Assembly: GCF_024636815.1 (NCBI RefSeq)
Contig: NZ_JAGXGF010000058.1
Location: 1-55,031, forward strand
DNA length: 55,031 nucleotides
Direction of reading: 5' to 3'
Origin: Marivirga sp.
Lineage (GTDB): Bacteria; Bacteroidota; Bacteroidia; Cytophagales; Cyclobacteriaceae
Shown: in pieces, positions 33,564 to 42,910 of the stretch
How the letters are laid out: each line of letters opens with the position of its first letter
Numbering within the stretch: the stretch's first letter is position 1
Program-made: the position numbers and the translations under genes
Notes under the pieces: model-generated
What the model saw: only the letters and a program-made list of their open reading frames with translations
What the model was told of the DNA's origin: nothing
Database searches by the model: none

Positions 33564-34241
33564 TTAGTTCAATACAAATCTAATTGGAATTACCCTCTGA
33601 GATCGCACTGCTCTACCTCTTTGTCTACCTGGAGTCCATTTTGGAGAGTTTTTCACAACTTCTACTGCTACTTCATCACAACCTCCACCTATTCCTTTTA
33701 CAGCTGTTACGTCAGTTAAAGATCCATCTCTCTCAATTACGAACTGGACATAAACAACACCTTCAATACCCATTCTTTGTGCTTGACGTGGATATTTATC
33801 AGATAATTGATTCGCTACGTAATCATAGAAAGCTTGTATACCACCGGCTGGTTCAGCCTGTTGCTCTACAATTTGGAAAACCTTATCAACTTCTTCTTCA
33901 GCTTCTTCTTCGAACACGATATCTTCAATGGCGTCATCTTCTGTCATATCCATATCTAGATCTAATTCGATTTCCTCCTCAATTTCTTCTTCATCAGGAA
34001 TCTCTATGATTTCAGGAAGTTTAACTTTTGGTGGTGGGGGGGGTGGCTGCTCCGTAGGCGGAATCTCCATTATATCCTCCATATCATCACTGACCTGACC
34101 TAAATCCATAGCCGGTCCTTCATCATAAAATTTGTATTCAAAAGCAAAAAACACCAAGGAAATGGATACAACCAATCCTATATTCAAAAAAAGCGTTGAC
34201 CTTTTATTGATGTCTGCTTTCGGATTCTTTTTAAGTTCCAT
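33564..34241 (-). CDS. tonB: TonB-family energy transducer
   Basis: 225 aa TonB protein linking inner-membrane proton motive force to outer-membrane receptors. One N-terminal membrane anchor (about 17-38), a short Pro run (PPTEQPPPPPPKVKLP near 62-76) and an unusually acidic spacer (about 80-125, IEEEIELDLDMDMTEDD-type). The C-terminal TonB domain (about 140-225) has YPRQAQRMGIEGVVYVQFVIERDGSLTDV and SPKWTPGRQRGRAVRSQRVIPIRF. No exbB/exbD genes in the window. The 22-bp acidic spacer-to-proline ratio departs from the basic Pro-Lys spacer of E. coli. Confidence 0.9.
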   Translation of the reverse strand: MELKKNPKADINKRSTLFLNIGLVVSISLVFFAFEYKFYDEGPAMDLGQVSDDMEDIMEIPPTEQPPPPPPKVKLPEIIEIPDEEEIEEEIELDLDMDMTEDDAIEDIVFEEEAEEEVDKVFQIVEQQAEPAGGIQAFYDYVANQLSDKYPRQAQRMGIEGVVYVQFVIERDGSLTDVTAVKGIGGGCDEVAVEVVKNSPKWTPGRQRGRAVRSQRVIPIRFVLN

Positions 34242-34325
34242 AATAAAACATCGTTTAGATAGTAAAACTATTATTTAATGATTTAAATTCAAATTATCCA
34301 TACAATCTTTTTCGATAAATTAAAT

Positions 34326-34697
34326 TTAAATTTTATAAATCATGTAAAATGCAAACCATCCTGCAAAAACTCCAATAGTATTAGCAAGAATATCTAATGG
34401 CTCTAAACCTCTTTCAGGAATAAAGGTTTGCCCTATTTCAATGATCAATCCATATAAAATACTAATGCCTATTGCTAAAGGCACTGCATAATAACGAAAG
34501 AATAAAAAGGTATATTGCTTAGAAAAACCCAAGATAAAAAGGAATACCAAAACAGCAAATACAAAAAAATGTGCGATTTTATCGAAACTCAAAAAATCCC
34601 AAACATTTGTGATTGGCATGGACTCCCCAGGAGTAAGACCCAATAATAAGATGAGCAAAAACCAGATTATCCCAAACAGATTATACCTGAAAAACAT
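34326..34697 (-). CDS. VanZ-like membrane protein
   Basis: 123 aa, four hydrophobic segments (about 7-22, 40-58, 64-86, 95-120), with YGLIIEIGQTFIPERGLEPLDILANTIGVFAG near 79-110, the family core (E-x-x-Q...R-x-x-x-x-x-D-x-x-x-N motif). The VanZ family is linked to teicoplanin resistance in Gram-positives; a general envelope role in Bacteroidota is unproven. It starts 2 bases after gcvH and lies downstream of sprA-gcvH, a conserved arrangement from recall. Confidence 0.88.
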   Translation of the reverse strand: MFFRYNLFGIIWFLLILLLGLTPGESMPITNVWDFLSFDKIAHFFVFAVLVFLFILGFSKQYTFLFFRYYAVPLAIGISILYGLIIEIGQTFIPERGLEPLDILANTIGVFAGWFAFYMIYKI

Positions 34698-34699
34698 TC

Positions 34700-35080
34700 T
34701 TATTCCCCAATCAATGCTTTGTAATCCTCAGCAGATAATAATTTATCTACAGATGAAGGATCGGAAAGTTTCAATTTGATCATCCATCCTTTTTCGTAAG
34801 GATCGTCATTTACTGACTCAGGAGCATCCTCTAAAGATTCATTAAACTCCAAGACCGTTCCTCCTACAGGCATAAATAAATCAGATACAGTTTTTACTGC
34901 TTCCACAGTTCCAAAAACTTCACCCTCTTCAATTTCTTCATCTATAGTTTCAACTTCTACATAAACAATATCACCCAGCTCACGCTGTGCAAAATCTGTT
35001 ATACCTATATAGGCTTCATCACCTTCTACCCTCACCCATTCGTGATCTTTGGTGTATTTTAAATTGTCAGGAATATTCAT
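34700..35080 (-). CDS. gcvH: Glycine cleavage system H protein
   Basis: Lipoyl carrier of the glycine cleavage system, 126 aa. The lipoylated lysine is K63 in [19 protein letters not shown], with the N-terminal [24 protein letters not shown] conserved. No gcvP or gcvT nearby: the gene sits between sprA and vanZ, a position unrelated to glycine cleavage but kept in many Bacteroidota (recalled). Confidence 0.96.
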   Translation of the reverse strand: MNIPDNLKYTKDHEWVRVEGDEAYIGITDFAQRELGDIVYVEVETIDEEIEEGEVFGTVEAVKTVSDLFMPVGGTVLEFNESLEDAPESVNDDPYEKGWMIKLKLSDPSSVDKLLSAEDYKALIGE

Positions 35081-35154
35081 TCTTCAATTAATTTTAAAGT
35101 GGCTATTGATTAATCTTTCCCAAAATTACACTCTTTTTCCGGATGCAAAAATAA

Positions 35155-38100
35155 TTATTGCAATCCAAAGCGAACTTGTACACCAAAGGCTGTATTTGTA
35201 GTTGGAAATGAGTTCTGAACCCTAGGTTCGTTGAAATTTCTTTGGAAATAAAAATTTAGATTTAACCTATCATTTACTGTATAATTAACTGTTGGTCTCA
35301 GTTGAAAATTTATGGTTCCATCCACCAACACATTTCTTCCATCATCAAGGGTCCTTTGCACTACCTCCGTATCTCTGACTGTAATACTTAATTGCATGGT
35401 TAAATCATTATCAAGAGATACCGTTCTGCCTTTTACTTTAAAGGGAAGGGTAAAATTAGGATCAGTAAAACCTATATCGATTACTATATCATTGCTTTTT
35501 TGATCTGTTATCTGGGAAGTTTCAGTGCTTAAGGCTACATTTCTCTCCTTTTTATATTCGAATTTTGCAGTTAGCCTTCCCTTACTTCTAAGACTTACTC
35601 CAATTAGAGGTGAAAAACGCTCAGAAATTAAAACTTGCCCAATAGTATAAACAGGTAAATAAAATCCACTGTCCGACACAACTGAGGGGAGTGGATAATT
35701 TTCGATATTGTTACTTAAGTTCAACTTACCTTCGCCATTGTAAAACGCATTATTAATATAATTATTAATAGTGAGAGTGGATACATAGGCATGGCTTAAA
35801 CTAACACTTGGAAATACTTCTTTAACCGCTTTAATATTTGAAAGTCCCTTATAATCTACCCTCCAATTAGGCAAAGGAAGTTTAGGAAAAGGATTAGTTG
35901 ATATTTCATTGGCAGAGGTTCCTGAATAAGCTGCTAAGAAAGAAGGGATTAATATATCCTGATGATTTAACTGATATTCACCTCCATTTGGATTGTTAGC
36001 AGATAGTCTTTGCTGAAGTATTTCTCTGTTTTGCCTTACTTCTTCAAATAAAGGAGAACTGTTTTCATCAGTAGAAACAAATGAAGTATTGATCATATTA
36101 TAACTCATAATATAATTACCACTTCTGGTAGGAGTTAAGTTTACGAAAGCATCAGCTTCATCACTAAATCTAAATAGCTCACTATAATTTTCATTTACTG
36201 TTCTATTTACATCCAACTGAATGCTCAAATCTTTTGCCGGCTCGAGCGTTGCTTTTAAATCTAAGGTTTTTACAATAGACTGGGTGTAAAAATTTGATTG
36301 AGAGTTGGATTTTGCCAACCAATTATTTTCTGCCGCCCGATATCTGATACTGGGATCCTGACTACCCAAAACAAAAGGAATCCCGGGGGCAGTTAAAGAG
36401 GAATCAAGTCCGAAAAGATAAGCTCGGTGTCTGAAACCTGGCAATAATGTACCTCCTCTTTCACTATAACTACCCGTAATATTCTTAACAGACATTAATA
36501 GTTTTAAAAGGCCTTTCATAATAGGCGCTCCTGGTTGTGTCCAAGTAGTATCTTCTTGGTTAGCTCTCAGCCTAGGTGGGTTGTTAATACTATTCAAGAT
36601 CTTCACTTTATTATAAAGCTTATTCATATCTAAACGAGAGTTTACTCCCCACTCGCTACTGTTTTGAATCAGGTGACCTAAAGTATCAATTTGATTTAAA
36701 GAACCTGAGGTCCAGTTGAAATCGACCTTATAGCGAACCTCTGCAGACATCCAATCTGTAAATGGTATTTTCCCTAAAGGCAATTGATAACCCGTCACTA
36801 TGCTCTGGTCAAAGTTTTTCATCCTCCCTAAATTCTGGAGGTTTGTCAATATACTATCTCGCTTAGCTTCTGTATTTATTTCTCCAGCCTCTTCATCTAT
36901 AATAGAAAATGCTCTGGCTGAATAATTTACATTTAGGTTTTCTGTAAGGTTCCAATCTAAATTATAATTTCGGTTGAGCGTGAATGACTTTTGAAACTGA
37001 GGCTCTATCCCTTCTATTCCCAATTGGTCATTTCGTAATTGTGTTTTTATATAACTCCTATCTAAATCAGCACGCACGCCAAAAGTTGTTGGTAAAGGAT
37101 TAATATTAATATCCTGGATTAGTTGTAAGTAAGGCGAATTTAAGAACCCAACATCTTTTAGTGGGGCAATACTTGCATTTGGAAATCCATAATTATAACC
37201 TATCGCACCCTTATAATTCCGAGTTTCAAATTGTGCAGTTTGAAGATTACTTCTGTTAATATCACTATAAGCATAGGTAAAATCAAAATTAGAAATAGCA
37301 ATAGGTAACACAAGTTTATCGGTTTGTTTCCTTTCCTTTCTAACATTTGTGAAATTTATACTTCTTCTCACTTCTTGGTCTACTACTATATTCCGATAAT
37401 CTTCGGCTTCTTCGGCAGTTTCAAAGCTCTCTAATGCGGCTGTTAGTGGTATATCCGGATCTCTAGGATCAAAAAATGGAGTAGCAGTAAAAGTTTGATA
37501 CCCTAAATAAGCAGGTATTTTAATTCCTGATTCATCACCAAAAAATTTACCTAGACTAAAATTTGCAGAAATGTCGTAAGCTTGCGTAGTTTCTCTTGAT
37601 CTTTGTGCAATATTTTGTTCAATTCCCCCAAAGCCAACAGTAGAATAATTAGTACCCATTGTGACATTAGCAAAATCAGCAAGTTTAGCATTTAGAGTAG
37701 CATTTGCTGCCCATCCATTCGTTTGATCAAAATCCGTTACCCTCATTTCATTAGCCCATACACAAACATCCTTTGGTAAAGTACTTCCTCCATCAGGGTT
37801 TCGAATACCAATCATCATGGTTTGCACGGAACTCATATCAGGCCTACCTCTAACAGTAAGGGTGTATTTACCAAATTGCTCAGAGTAGGGTAATAAAATA
37901 TTTTGATTACCTAAAACCCTATTTCTCCTAGATTTTAGCTCATAAAGTTTATTGATATCTAAATCGATTTCATTTTCTAATGGCCATATATCTCTTGCAG
38001 AAGTGGTTTGATAAGGAGTGATTTTTAGAGGGATCTCAATTTCATAATAGTTATCATCAAAATCAGTTCCTAACCTAACAAAAGCTGTCACATCATCATC

Positions 38101-41100
38101 ATTTATATTTGCCCCCTGAGCATGTAAGAACAACTTTAATGTGTTATAATTTACTAAATCGAAGTTCACATTTTTAAATGCTGCTACCGCCTTACCTTCT
38201 TCCAAATCATCCACACACAATTGAATAGATTTTTCATTTTGCCTTACAGGATTGGCTACTGCTGCTATGTCTTGATCTCGTGTAATGCCGGGTGGTAAAA
38301 CATAAGGAACTTTCCCTTGACCACTTTCTGAATTTGCTTCAATACTAACAGCAGAAATCACCAAATTAGAAGGTTTCTGTTCTGGGGTTTCAATTATCCC
38401 GGTTTTAGCTAGTGAGCCATTATATTTACGCCACTGAGAACCTACCAACCTAAAATCTGCCATTCTTAGTACGACAGGTTGTTCAAAATCTGTCAGAACA
38501 GTCCTTACATACCGAATTGTTTTAAAGCCTTGAATATCCCCTTGAGTTCTACTGGGGTTTCTTACTGGAATTCTAAATAAATACCATTTAACATTTTCGT
38601 TCTCACCAGAAGCAGTCACTTCATCCACGATAAATGGGTTGTTCGCTACATTTAAATTACTTTTCGTTAGGGGTACCTCATATTCATAATATTCCTCTAA
38701 AGTAGAAACCGTTCTATCATTATTAAGATCTTCAGAATCAGGATACCTACTACCGGACGGATTAAAATTCTCCCCTCCATTACCAGCAGGCGTATTGCCT
38801 TCTGTATTGCTGAAATTTTTATAGCGCTCCACTATAGGCGCTTCTCTTTCATCAAATTCATCTCCTAAGAAATAGGTGAAATTATCTGCAGATATATCAT
38901 TTAAAACTCTATCCTTTGCCTCCTCAGAAATTGAAGGATTTGAATTAATCTCATTCGCAAATTCACTATAGAATTCAGCTTCCAGATCATTCCTCACGCC
39001 ATCTAATCCCACATCCTGATTTGCTCTTGCAGCAGGATCAGTAGAAAAAACATCCGTTATTGGTGAATTTGATGGCACACGACCTTGTTCAGTAATATCT
39101 ACTTCCGATGCATTATCGTAATTAGCTGGAAGACCGTTTTCATAAGCCAGTTTATTATCTGGTAATATATCTTCAGAAACACTTCCAAGATTGAAGTAAA
39201 GTTTTCCTCCAGTGGTATTATTAGTTGCGTCCGCTGAGCCATCATCTACTATCCCTCTTTCAGTTTCTATAAATGGATCTAACAACCAGAATTCTATGTA
39301 TTCAATATTATTTTTATCGAAATCAACCTCTGAAGTTATAGCTCGGGTAATTCCACCCCAATTTTGCTTAGGATTTTTCAAAAGACCATCAGAGGTCAAA
39401 TCACTATTAAAATTGTACATCCCTCTTTCATCAGGAAAATAAGCCATATCAAAAGTTTGTTGAAGATTTATCCCGATATTCCTGTCTCTATTTTTATAAA
39501 TCTCCTGAATAGATACGCTTCTAGCATAATGATTTTCCTTAGCTGATTCGGAAATCTCAGGTAGGTTTTGACCTGTAGTATTATAAATAGTATTATCAAT
39601 ATTATACCATGCTAATTTCGCACGCTTTTTATTTTCACCGTATTTGCCCTGCCCCATATATCGGTTGTCTTGTGTCTTAGGTGTGGCTGCTAAATTCCAA
39701 CTAACAAAATCACTTCCTAAATTATTAACCGTTACTGACTGTTCGAAATCATCTAAATATGCCGTACCTTCCCCATCTACCTGACTGCTTGTACCAGGAA
39801 TTAATTGAGCAAATTCACCTCTAAAAGTTAAGGAAGAGGGAGCCTTAGTATCTAAAAAAGGAAGGAAATCTACCATTTTAGTTAAAAAAGGAACTTCATC
39901 ACTATAATTTAAATCTAAACCCCATTTAGTATTACTTGAGGGTTCAGAACCTATTGTATATCTGGAAACTCCCAAAGGACGTTGGGTATGTCTTAAAACT
40001 GTAGCTCCTACATTGAATTTATCACTGACCACATAGTCAAACCTGGTTCCAATCAATGTTTTAGATTGGAAATTGAACATATCCTCAGTTTCAAAGTCAA
40101 TATCTAAATCTCTACCAGAACTCAGAATTCCCTCATTTAAAATAATGACTCTTCCTAAATTATAATCTACCCTAAAATCAATACCTTCTTGAAGCGGGGT
40201 TCCACCTGCACTCACCCTAACTGAATTTTCAGCAATATTTAAGCCTGGCAAGGCAATTTCAGTAGATGAACCACTTTCATATTGTCCTTTGATGAAGAAT
40301 TTATCTTTAGAAGTAAGCTGTTGGGCATCATTCTTAGTTGACTCATATAAAGTATTAAAGACATATTTGCTTTTAAAAGTCTGTTCATCATCTCTAAATT
40401 GTTGGGCTAAGCTGCTCCCAAATGGCTCTAAAACAGGAAAAATTATTTTCCCTTCCTGCTGATTGATCGTGACCCCGTTAATGTAATCAAAGTTTCCATC
40501 AGGTTGTGGGTCATTATTCTGATTTAAACTATCGAGATTGAATACTCTTAATAATGGAATATCTCTTAAAGAACTTTCATGCAAGCTTGGATTATCCTGT
40601 CCAGTTCTATCATCTCTATAGATAACTCTTAACTGAAAACCATCCTGGCTAATTTGATTTCCCTGTAGGTTATAAATATTTTTCATCATTAAATCCCAGG
40701 TAGGGACATCTACATTAATCTTGGAGGGCCTCAATAATTTAAGTAAAACGACTTCATCATCTGATCTACTACCATAATTTTCAGCCATCTCTCCAACTTG
40801 GTAGCGTTGTCCATTGTAAGTATATTCATAAGCTACAGCAAGCATTTCATCATTTTGCAATTGCCTTCTTAATGAAATAAAACCTAATTCTTTATTGAAA
40901 TCATATTCTGTAGCATCAAGCTTTCTGGCGACATTAATAATTTCATAATCAACTGTTCTTGATAAAGCCGGGCTTGAAGATTCTAAGGAATTAAGGAAAT
41001 TATCATAATTCTTGGTGTAGCTATTGATTTCACCCCATAAACTATTGGCATCATTATCTGTTGGATTATTATTTGGAGTACCTGATTGCAAATATTGTGA

Positions 41101-42303
41101 TTGATAAATATCATTAGGGTTAGCCTCTCCTAAATCCATAAAGGCAGCAATAGATCTTAGATTTTGAGTATTTTGAGTACGATTAAGAATATAAACCTCC
41201 ACCCTTCTGATATCCAAACTAGAATTAACCCTAGGAAGTGCGCTCAACCATCTTTCATAATTATTTCTGAAGAAATGACCTAAAAAGAAATGTCTGTTTT
41301 CATCATAATCAGAGGATCTTACTTCAAATTCTTGTCTTTGAGAACCTCCCTCAACCTTTACACTTTCAGCCTTTCCTCTTTGGGTAGACGCAACACTGGT
41401 GATAAATAAATGACCAAATTGCATTTGAGTTTTTACTCCAAAGAGATTTTGAGCACCAGACATCAAAGAGTTATTTACTGGCATGCTGACATTACCGATT
41501 TCAATTTTCTTTAATATTTCCTCTTCATAACCTGTATATTCTACTTTAAGGTCATTTTGAAAATCAAATGAATTGTTATTTGCGAAATTGGCAGTTACGG
41601 CTAACTTTTCACCCACCTTTCCAACAGCGTTCATATTGATCTGCTGATCAAACTCAAAGCTAGAATATCGTTGTTGCTGAACCGGCAAATTTGGATTTTC
41701 ATTCCTAGTAAACCTTCCTCCGAAATCTAATGTGATAAAACCATTCGGTATTAATTCTACAAAACTACCTCCGAAGAGTCTATCAAATACCGGGCTCACA
41801 TAAAGAGGCGGAATCAACGAACGTCCACTAACTGCACTTTCCCCATCCAAACCTAGCGAGCGTTCTTTCCAATATTCTTTTAAGATACGCTCATCTTGAT
41901 AATTTGAAAATTCATCATAAGACATAGAGGAAGTAGGTCTAAAATCAATATCTCCAATGGTTTCATATATAGAATAATTAAATCCTGTATCGATTTCGAC
42001 CTCAAGATTTAAAGCTGCAGGATCTTCCAATAACAATGGGCTATTCCCTAAATCATTTGAAAATGGATCACCATAGCGGTCTTGGGCCTGGTAGGTTGGT
42101 CTCCTGCTGGGTTGGTAATTTTTTACGCTATCGGTCTTTGCACTATCAGTTTTAGCTTTTACAGTGTCCTGAGCCTGTTGGACCTCTTGAAACAAAACAA
42201 AAGTATTCTTGTTGAGATTTGCATATAGGTATTTTTGGCCTCCAATAATGAAGGATAAAATAAAAATTACCCGTAAAAGAACTTGAAAGCTTCTACTCTG
42301 CAA
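35155..42303 (-). CDS. sprA: T9SS outer-membrane translocon SprA (Sov)
   Basis: Giant beta-barrel of 2382 aa, typical for SprA. Established knowledge: SprA forms the 36-strand outer-membrane pore of the type IX secretion system and is needed for gliding adhesin secretion (Flavobacterium). Seen here: signal peptide (about 8-28), a low-complexity QAQDTVKAKTDSAKTDSVK segment near 42-60, SprA core blocks (SLIPPLYVSPVFDRLFGGSFVELIPNGFITLDFG near 165-198; FLPFLDTKAPSSLTFRGEFAQLIPG near 810), repeated amphipathic strands, and an aromatic C-terminal end (TAFGVQVRFGLQ). It follows ruvA with 13 bases between, so maeB-ruvA-sprA probably form one transcript. Confidence 0.96.
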   Translation of the reverse strand: MQSRSFQVLLRVIFILSFIIGGQKYLYANLNKNTFVLFQEVQQAQDTVKAKTDSAKTDSVKNYQPSRRPTYQAQDRYGDPFSNDLGNSPLLLEDPAALNLEVEIDTGFNYSIYETIGDIDFRPTSSMSYDEFSNYQDERILKEYWKERSLGLDGESAVSGRSLIPPLYVSPVFDRLFGGSFVELIPNGFITLDFGGRFTRNENPNLPVQQQRYSSFEFDQQINMNAVGKVGEKLAVTANFANNNSFDFQNDLKVEYTGYEEEILKKIEIGNVSMPVNNSLMSGAQNLFGVKTQMQFGHLFITSVASTQRGKAESVKVEGGSQRQEFEVRSSDYDENRHFFLGHFFRNNYERWLSALPRVNSSLDIRRVEVYILNRTQNTQNLRSIAAFMDLGEANPNDIYQSQYLQSGTPNNNPTDNDANSLWGEINSYTKNYDNFLNSLESSSPALSRTVDYEIINVARKLDATEYDFNKELGFISLRRQLQNDEMLAVAYEYTYNGQRYQVGEMAENYGSRSDDEVVLLKLLRPSKINVDVPTWDLMMKNIYNLQGNQISQDGFQLRVIYRDDRTGQDNPSLHESSLRDIPLLRVFNLDSLNQNNDPQPDGNFDYINGVTINQQEGKIIFPVLEPFGSSLAQQFRDDEQTFKSKYVFNTLYESTKNDAQQLTSKDKFFIKGQYESGSSTEIALPGLNIAENSVRVSAGGTPLQEGIDFRVDYNLGRVIILNEGILSSGRDLDIDFETEDMFNFQSKTLIGTRFDYVVSDKFNVGATVLRHTQRPLGVSRYTIGSEPSSNTKWGLDLNYSDEVPFLTKMVDFLPFLDTKAPSSLTFRGEFAQLIPGTSSQVDGEGTAYLDDFEQSVTVNNLGSDFVSWNLAATPKTQDNRYMGQGKYGENKKRAKLAWYNIDNTIYNTTGQNLPEISESAKENHYARSVSIQEIYKNRDRNIGINLQQTFDMAYFPDERGMYNFNSDLTSDGLLKNPKQNWGGITRAITSEVDFDKNNIEYIEFWLLDPFIETERGIVDDGSADATNNTTGGKLYFNLGSVSEDILPDNKLAYENGLPANYDNASEVDITEQGRVPSNSPITDVFSTDPAARANQDVGLDGVRNDLEAEFYSEFANEINSNPSISEEAKDRVLNDISADNFTYFLGDEFDEREAPIVERYKNFSNTEGNTPAGNGGENFNPSGSRYPDSEDLNNDRTVSTLEEYYEYEVPLTKSNLNVANNPFIVDEVTASGENENVKWYLFRIPVRNPSRTQGDIQGFKTIRYVRTVLTDFEQPVVLRMADFRLVGSQWRKYNGSLAKTGIIETPEQKPSNLVISAVSIEANSESGQGKVPYVLPPGITRDQDIAAVANPVRQNEKSIQLCVDDLEEGKAVAAFKNVNFDLVNYNTLKLFLHAQGANINDDDVTAFVRLGTDFDDNYYEIEIPLKITPYQTTSARDIWPLENEIDLDINKLYELKSRRNRVLGNQNILLPYSEQFGKYTLTVRGRPDMSSVQTMMIGIRNPDGGSTLPKDVCVWANEMRVTDFDQTNGWAANATLNAKLADFANVTMGTNYSTVGFGGIEQNIAQRSRETTQAYDISANFSLGKFFGDESGIKIPAYLGYQTFTATPFFDPRDPDIPLTAALESFETAEEAEDYRNIVVDQEVRRSINFTNVRKERKQTDKLVLPIAISNFDFTYAYSDINRSNLQTAQFETRNYKGAIGYNYGFPNASIAPLKDVGFLNSPYLQLIQDININPLPTTFGVRADLDRSYIKTQLRNDQLGIEGIEPQFQKSFTLNRNYNLDWNLTENLNVNYSARAFSIIDEEAGEINTEAKRDSILTNLQNLGRMKNFDQSIVTGYQLPLGKIPFTDWMSAEVRYKVDFNWTSGSLNQIDTLGHLIQNSSEWGVNSRLDMNKLYNKVKILNSINNPPRLRANQEDTTWTQPGAPIMKGLLKLLMSVKNITGSYSERGGTLLPGFRHRAYLFGLDSSLTAPGIPFVLGSQDPSIRYRAAENNWLAKSNSQSNFYTQSIVKTLDLKATLEPAKDLSIQLDVNRTVNENYSELFRFSDEADAFVNLTPTRSGNYIMSYNMINTSFVSTDENSSPLFEEVRQNREILQQRLSANNPNGGEYQLNHQDILIPSFLAAYSGTSANEISTNPFPKLPLPNWRVDYKGLSNIKAVKEVFPSVSLSHAYVSTLTINNYINNAFYNGEGKLNLSNNIENYPLPSVVSDSGFYLPVYTIGQVLISERFSPLIGVSLRSKGRLTAKFEYKKERNVALSTETSQITDQKSNDIVIDIGFTDPNFTLPFKVKGRTVSLDNDLTMQLSITVRDTEVVQRTLDDGRNVLVDGTINFQLRPTVNYTVNDRLNLNFYFQRNFNEPRVQNSFPTTNTAFGVQVRFGLQ

Positions 42304-42316
42304 AATACAATTAAGT

Positions 42317-42910
42317 TTAGGCTGATTTTAAGGCTTGCTTAATTAATTGCTCTAAAGTAATATTTTCATCACTAGCTTGCAATATCTTATCAATAACCTT
42401 TTCAGCAGAATTTTTAGCGAACCCTAAATTTATCAAAGCAGATAACGCTTCATTCCTTAGGCTATTGTTTGAAACAATAGAAGATTGACCAGATTCTGAA
42501 ATTAAACCTTCCTTTTTGTATCGGTCTTTTAATTCCAGAATTACTCTTTGGGCCGTTTTACCACCTATACCTTTAATAGATTGAATATGTTTTACATTTT
42601 CAGCTACTATTGCAGACTTAATCTCATTAGGATTCATGGCAGACAACATTCCAATTGCAATAGAAGGGCCAATACCTGAAATTCCTAAAAGATCTAGAAA
42701 TACAGTCCTTTCTTCTGGTTGATGAAAACCATAAAGCGTTTGAGAATCTTCTTTAACATGAAAATGAGTTAAAACCTTTGCTTCTTTTTGATTTTTAAAA
42801 GCATCAAAAGTGGACATAGGAATATTTACTTTATAACCTACACCCCCAACCTCAATGATCAGGTGAGTAGGTTCTAGTTCAATTAAAATTCCTTTTAAAT
42901 ATGAAATCAT
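42317..42910 (-). CDS. ruvA: Holliday junction DNA-binding protein RuvA
   Basis: 197 aa Holliday-junction recognition subunit that loads RuvB. N-terminal OB domain MISYLKGILIELEPTHLIIEVGGVGYKVNIPMST, then paired helix-hairpin-helix motifs with LLGISGIGPSIAIGMLSAMNP and IKGIGGKTAQRVILELKDR near 70-130, and a C-terminal domain III (ALSALINLGFAKNSAEKVI). Its start overlaps maeB's stop by 4 bases, and sprA follows by 13. Confidence 0.96.
   Translation of the reverse strand: MISYLKGILIELEPTHLIIEVGGVGYKVNIPMSTFDAFKNQKEAKVLTHFHVKEDSQTLYGFHQPEERTVFLDLLGISGIGPSIAIGMLSAMNPNEIKSAIVAENVKHIQSIKGIGGKTAQRVILELKDRYKKEGLISESGQSSIVSNNSLRNEALSALINLGFAKNSAEKVIDKILQASDENITLEQLIKQALKSA

Noticed and set aside
33584-34009. 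141-aa plus-strand frame opposite tonB
   Set aside because: Leu/His-rich translation that mirrors the acidic and Pro codons of tonB.
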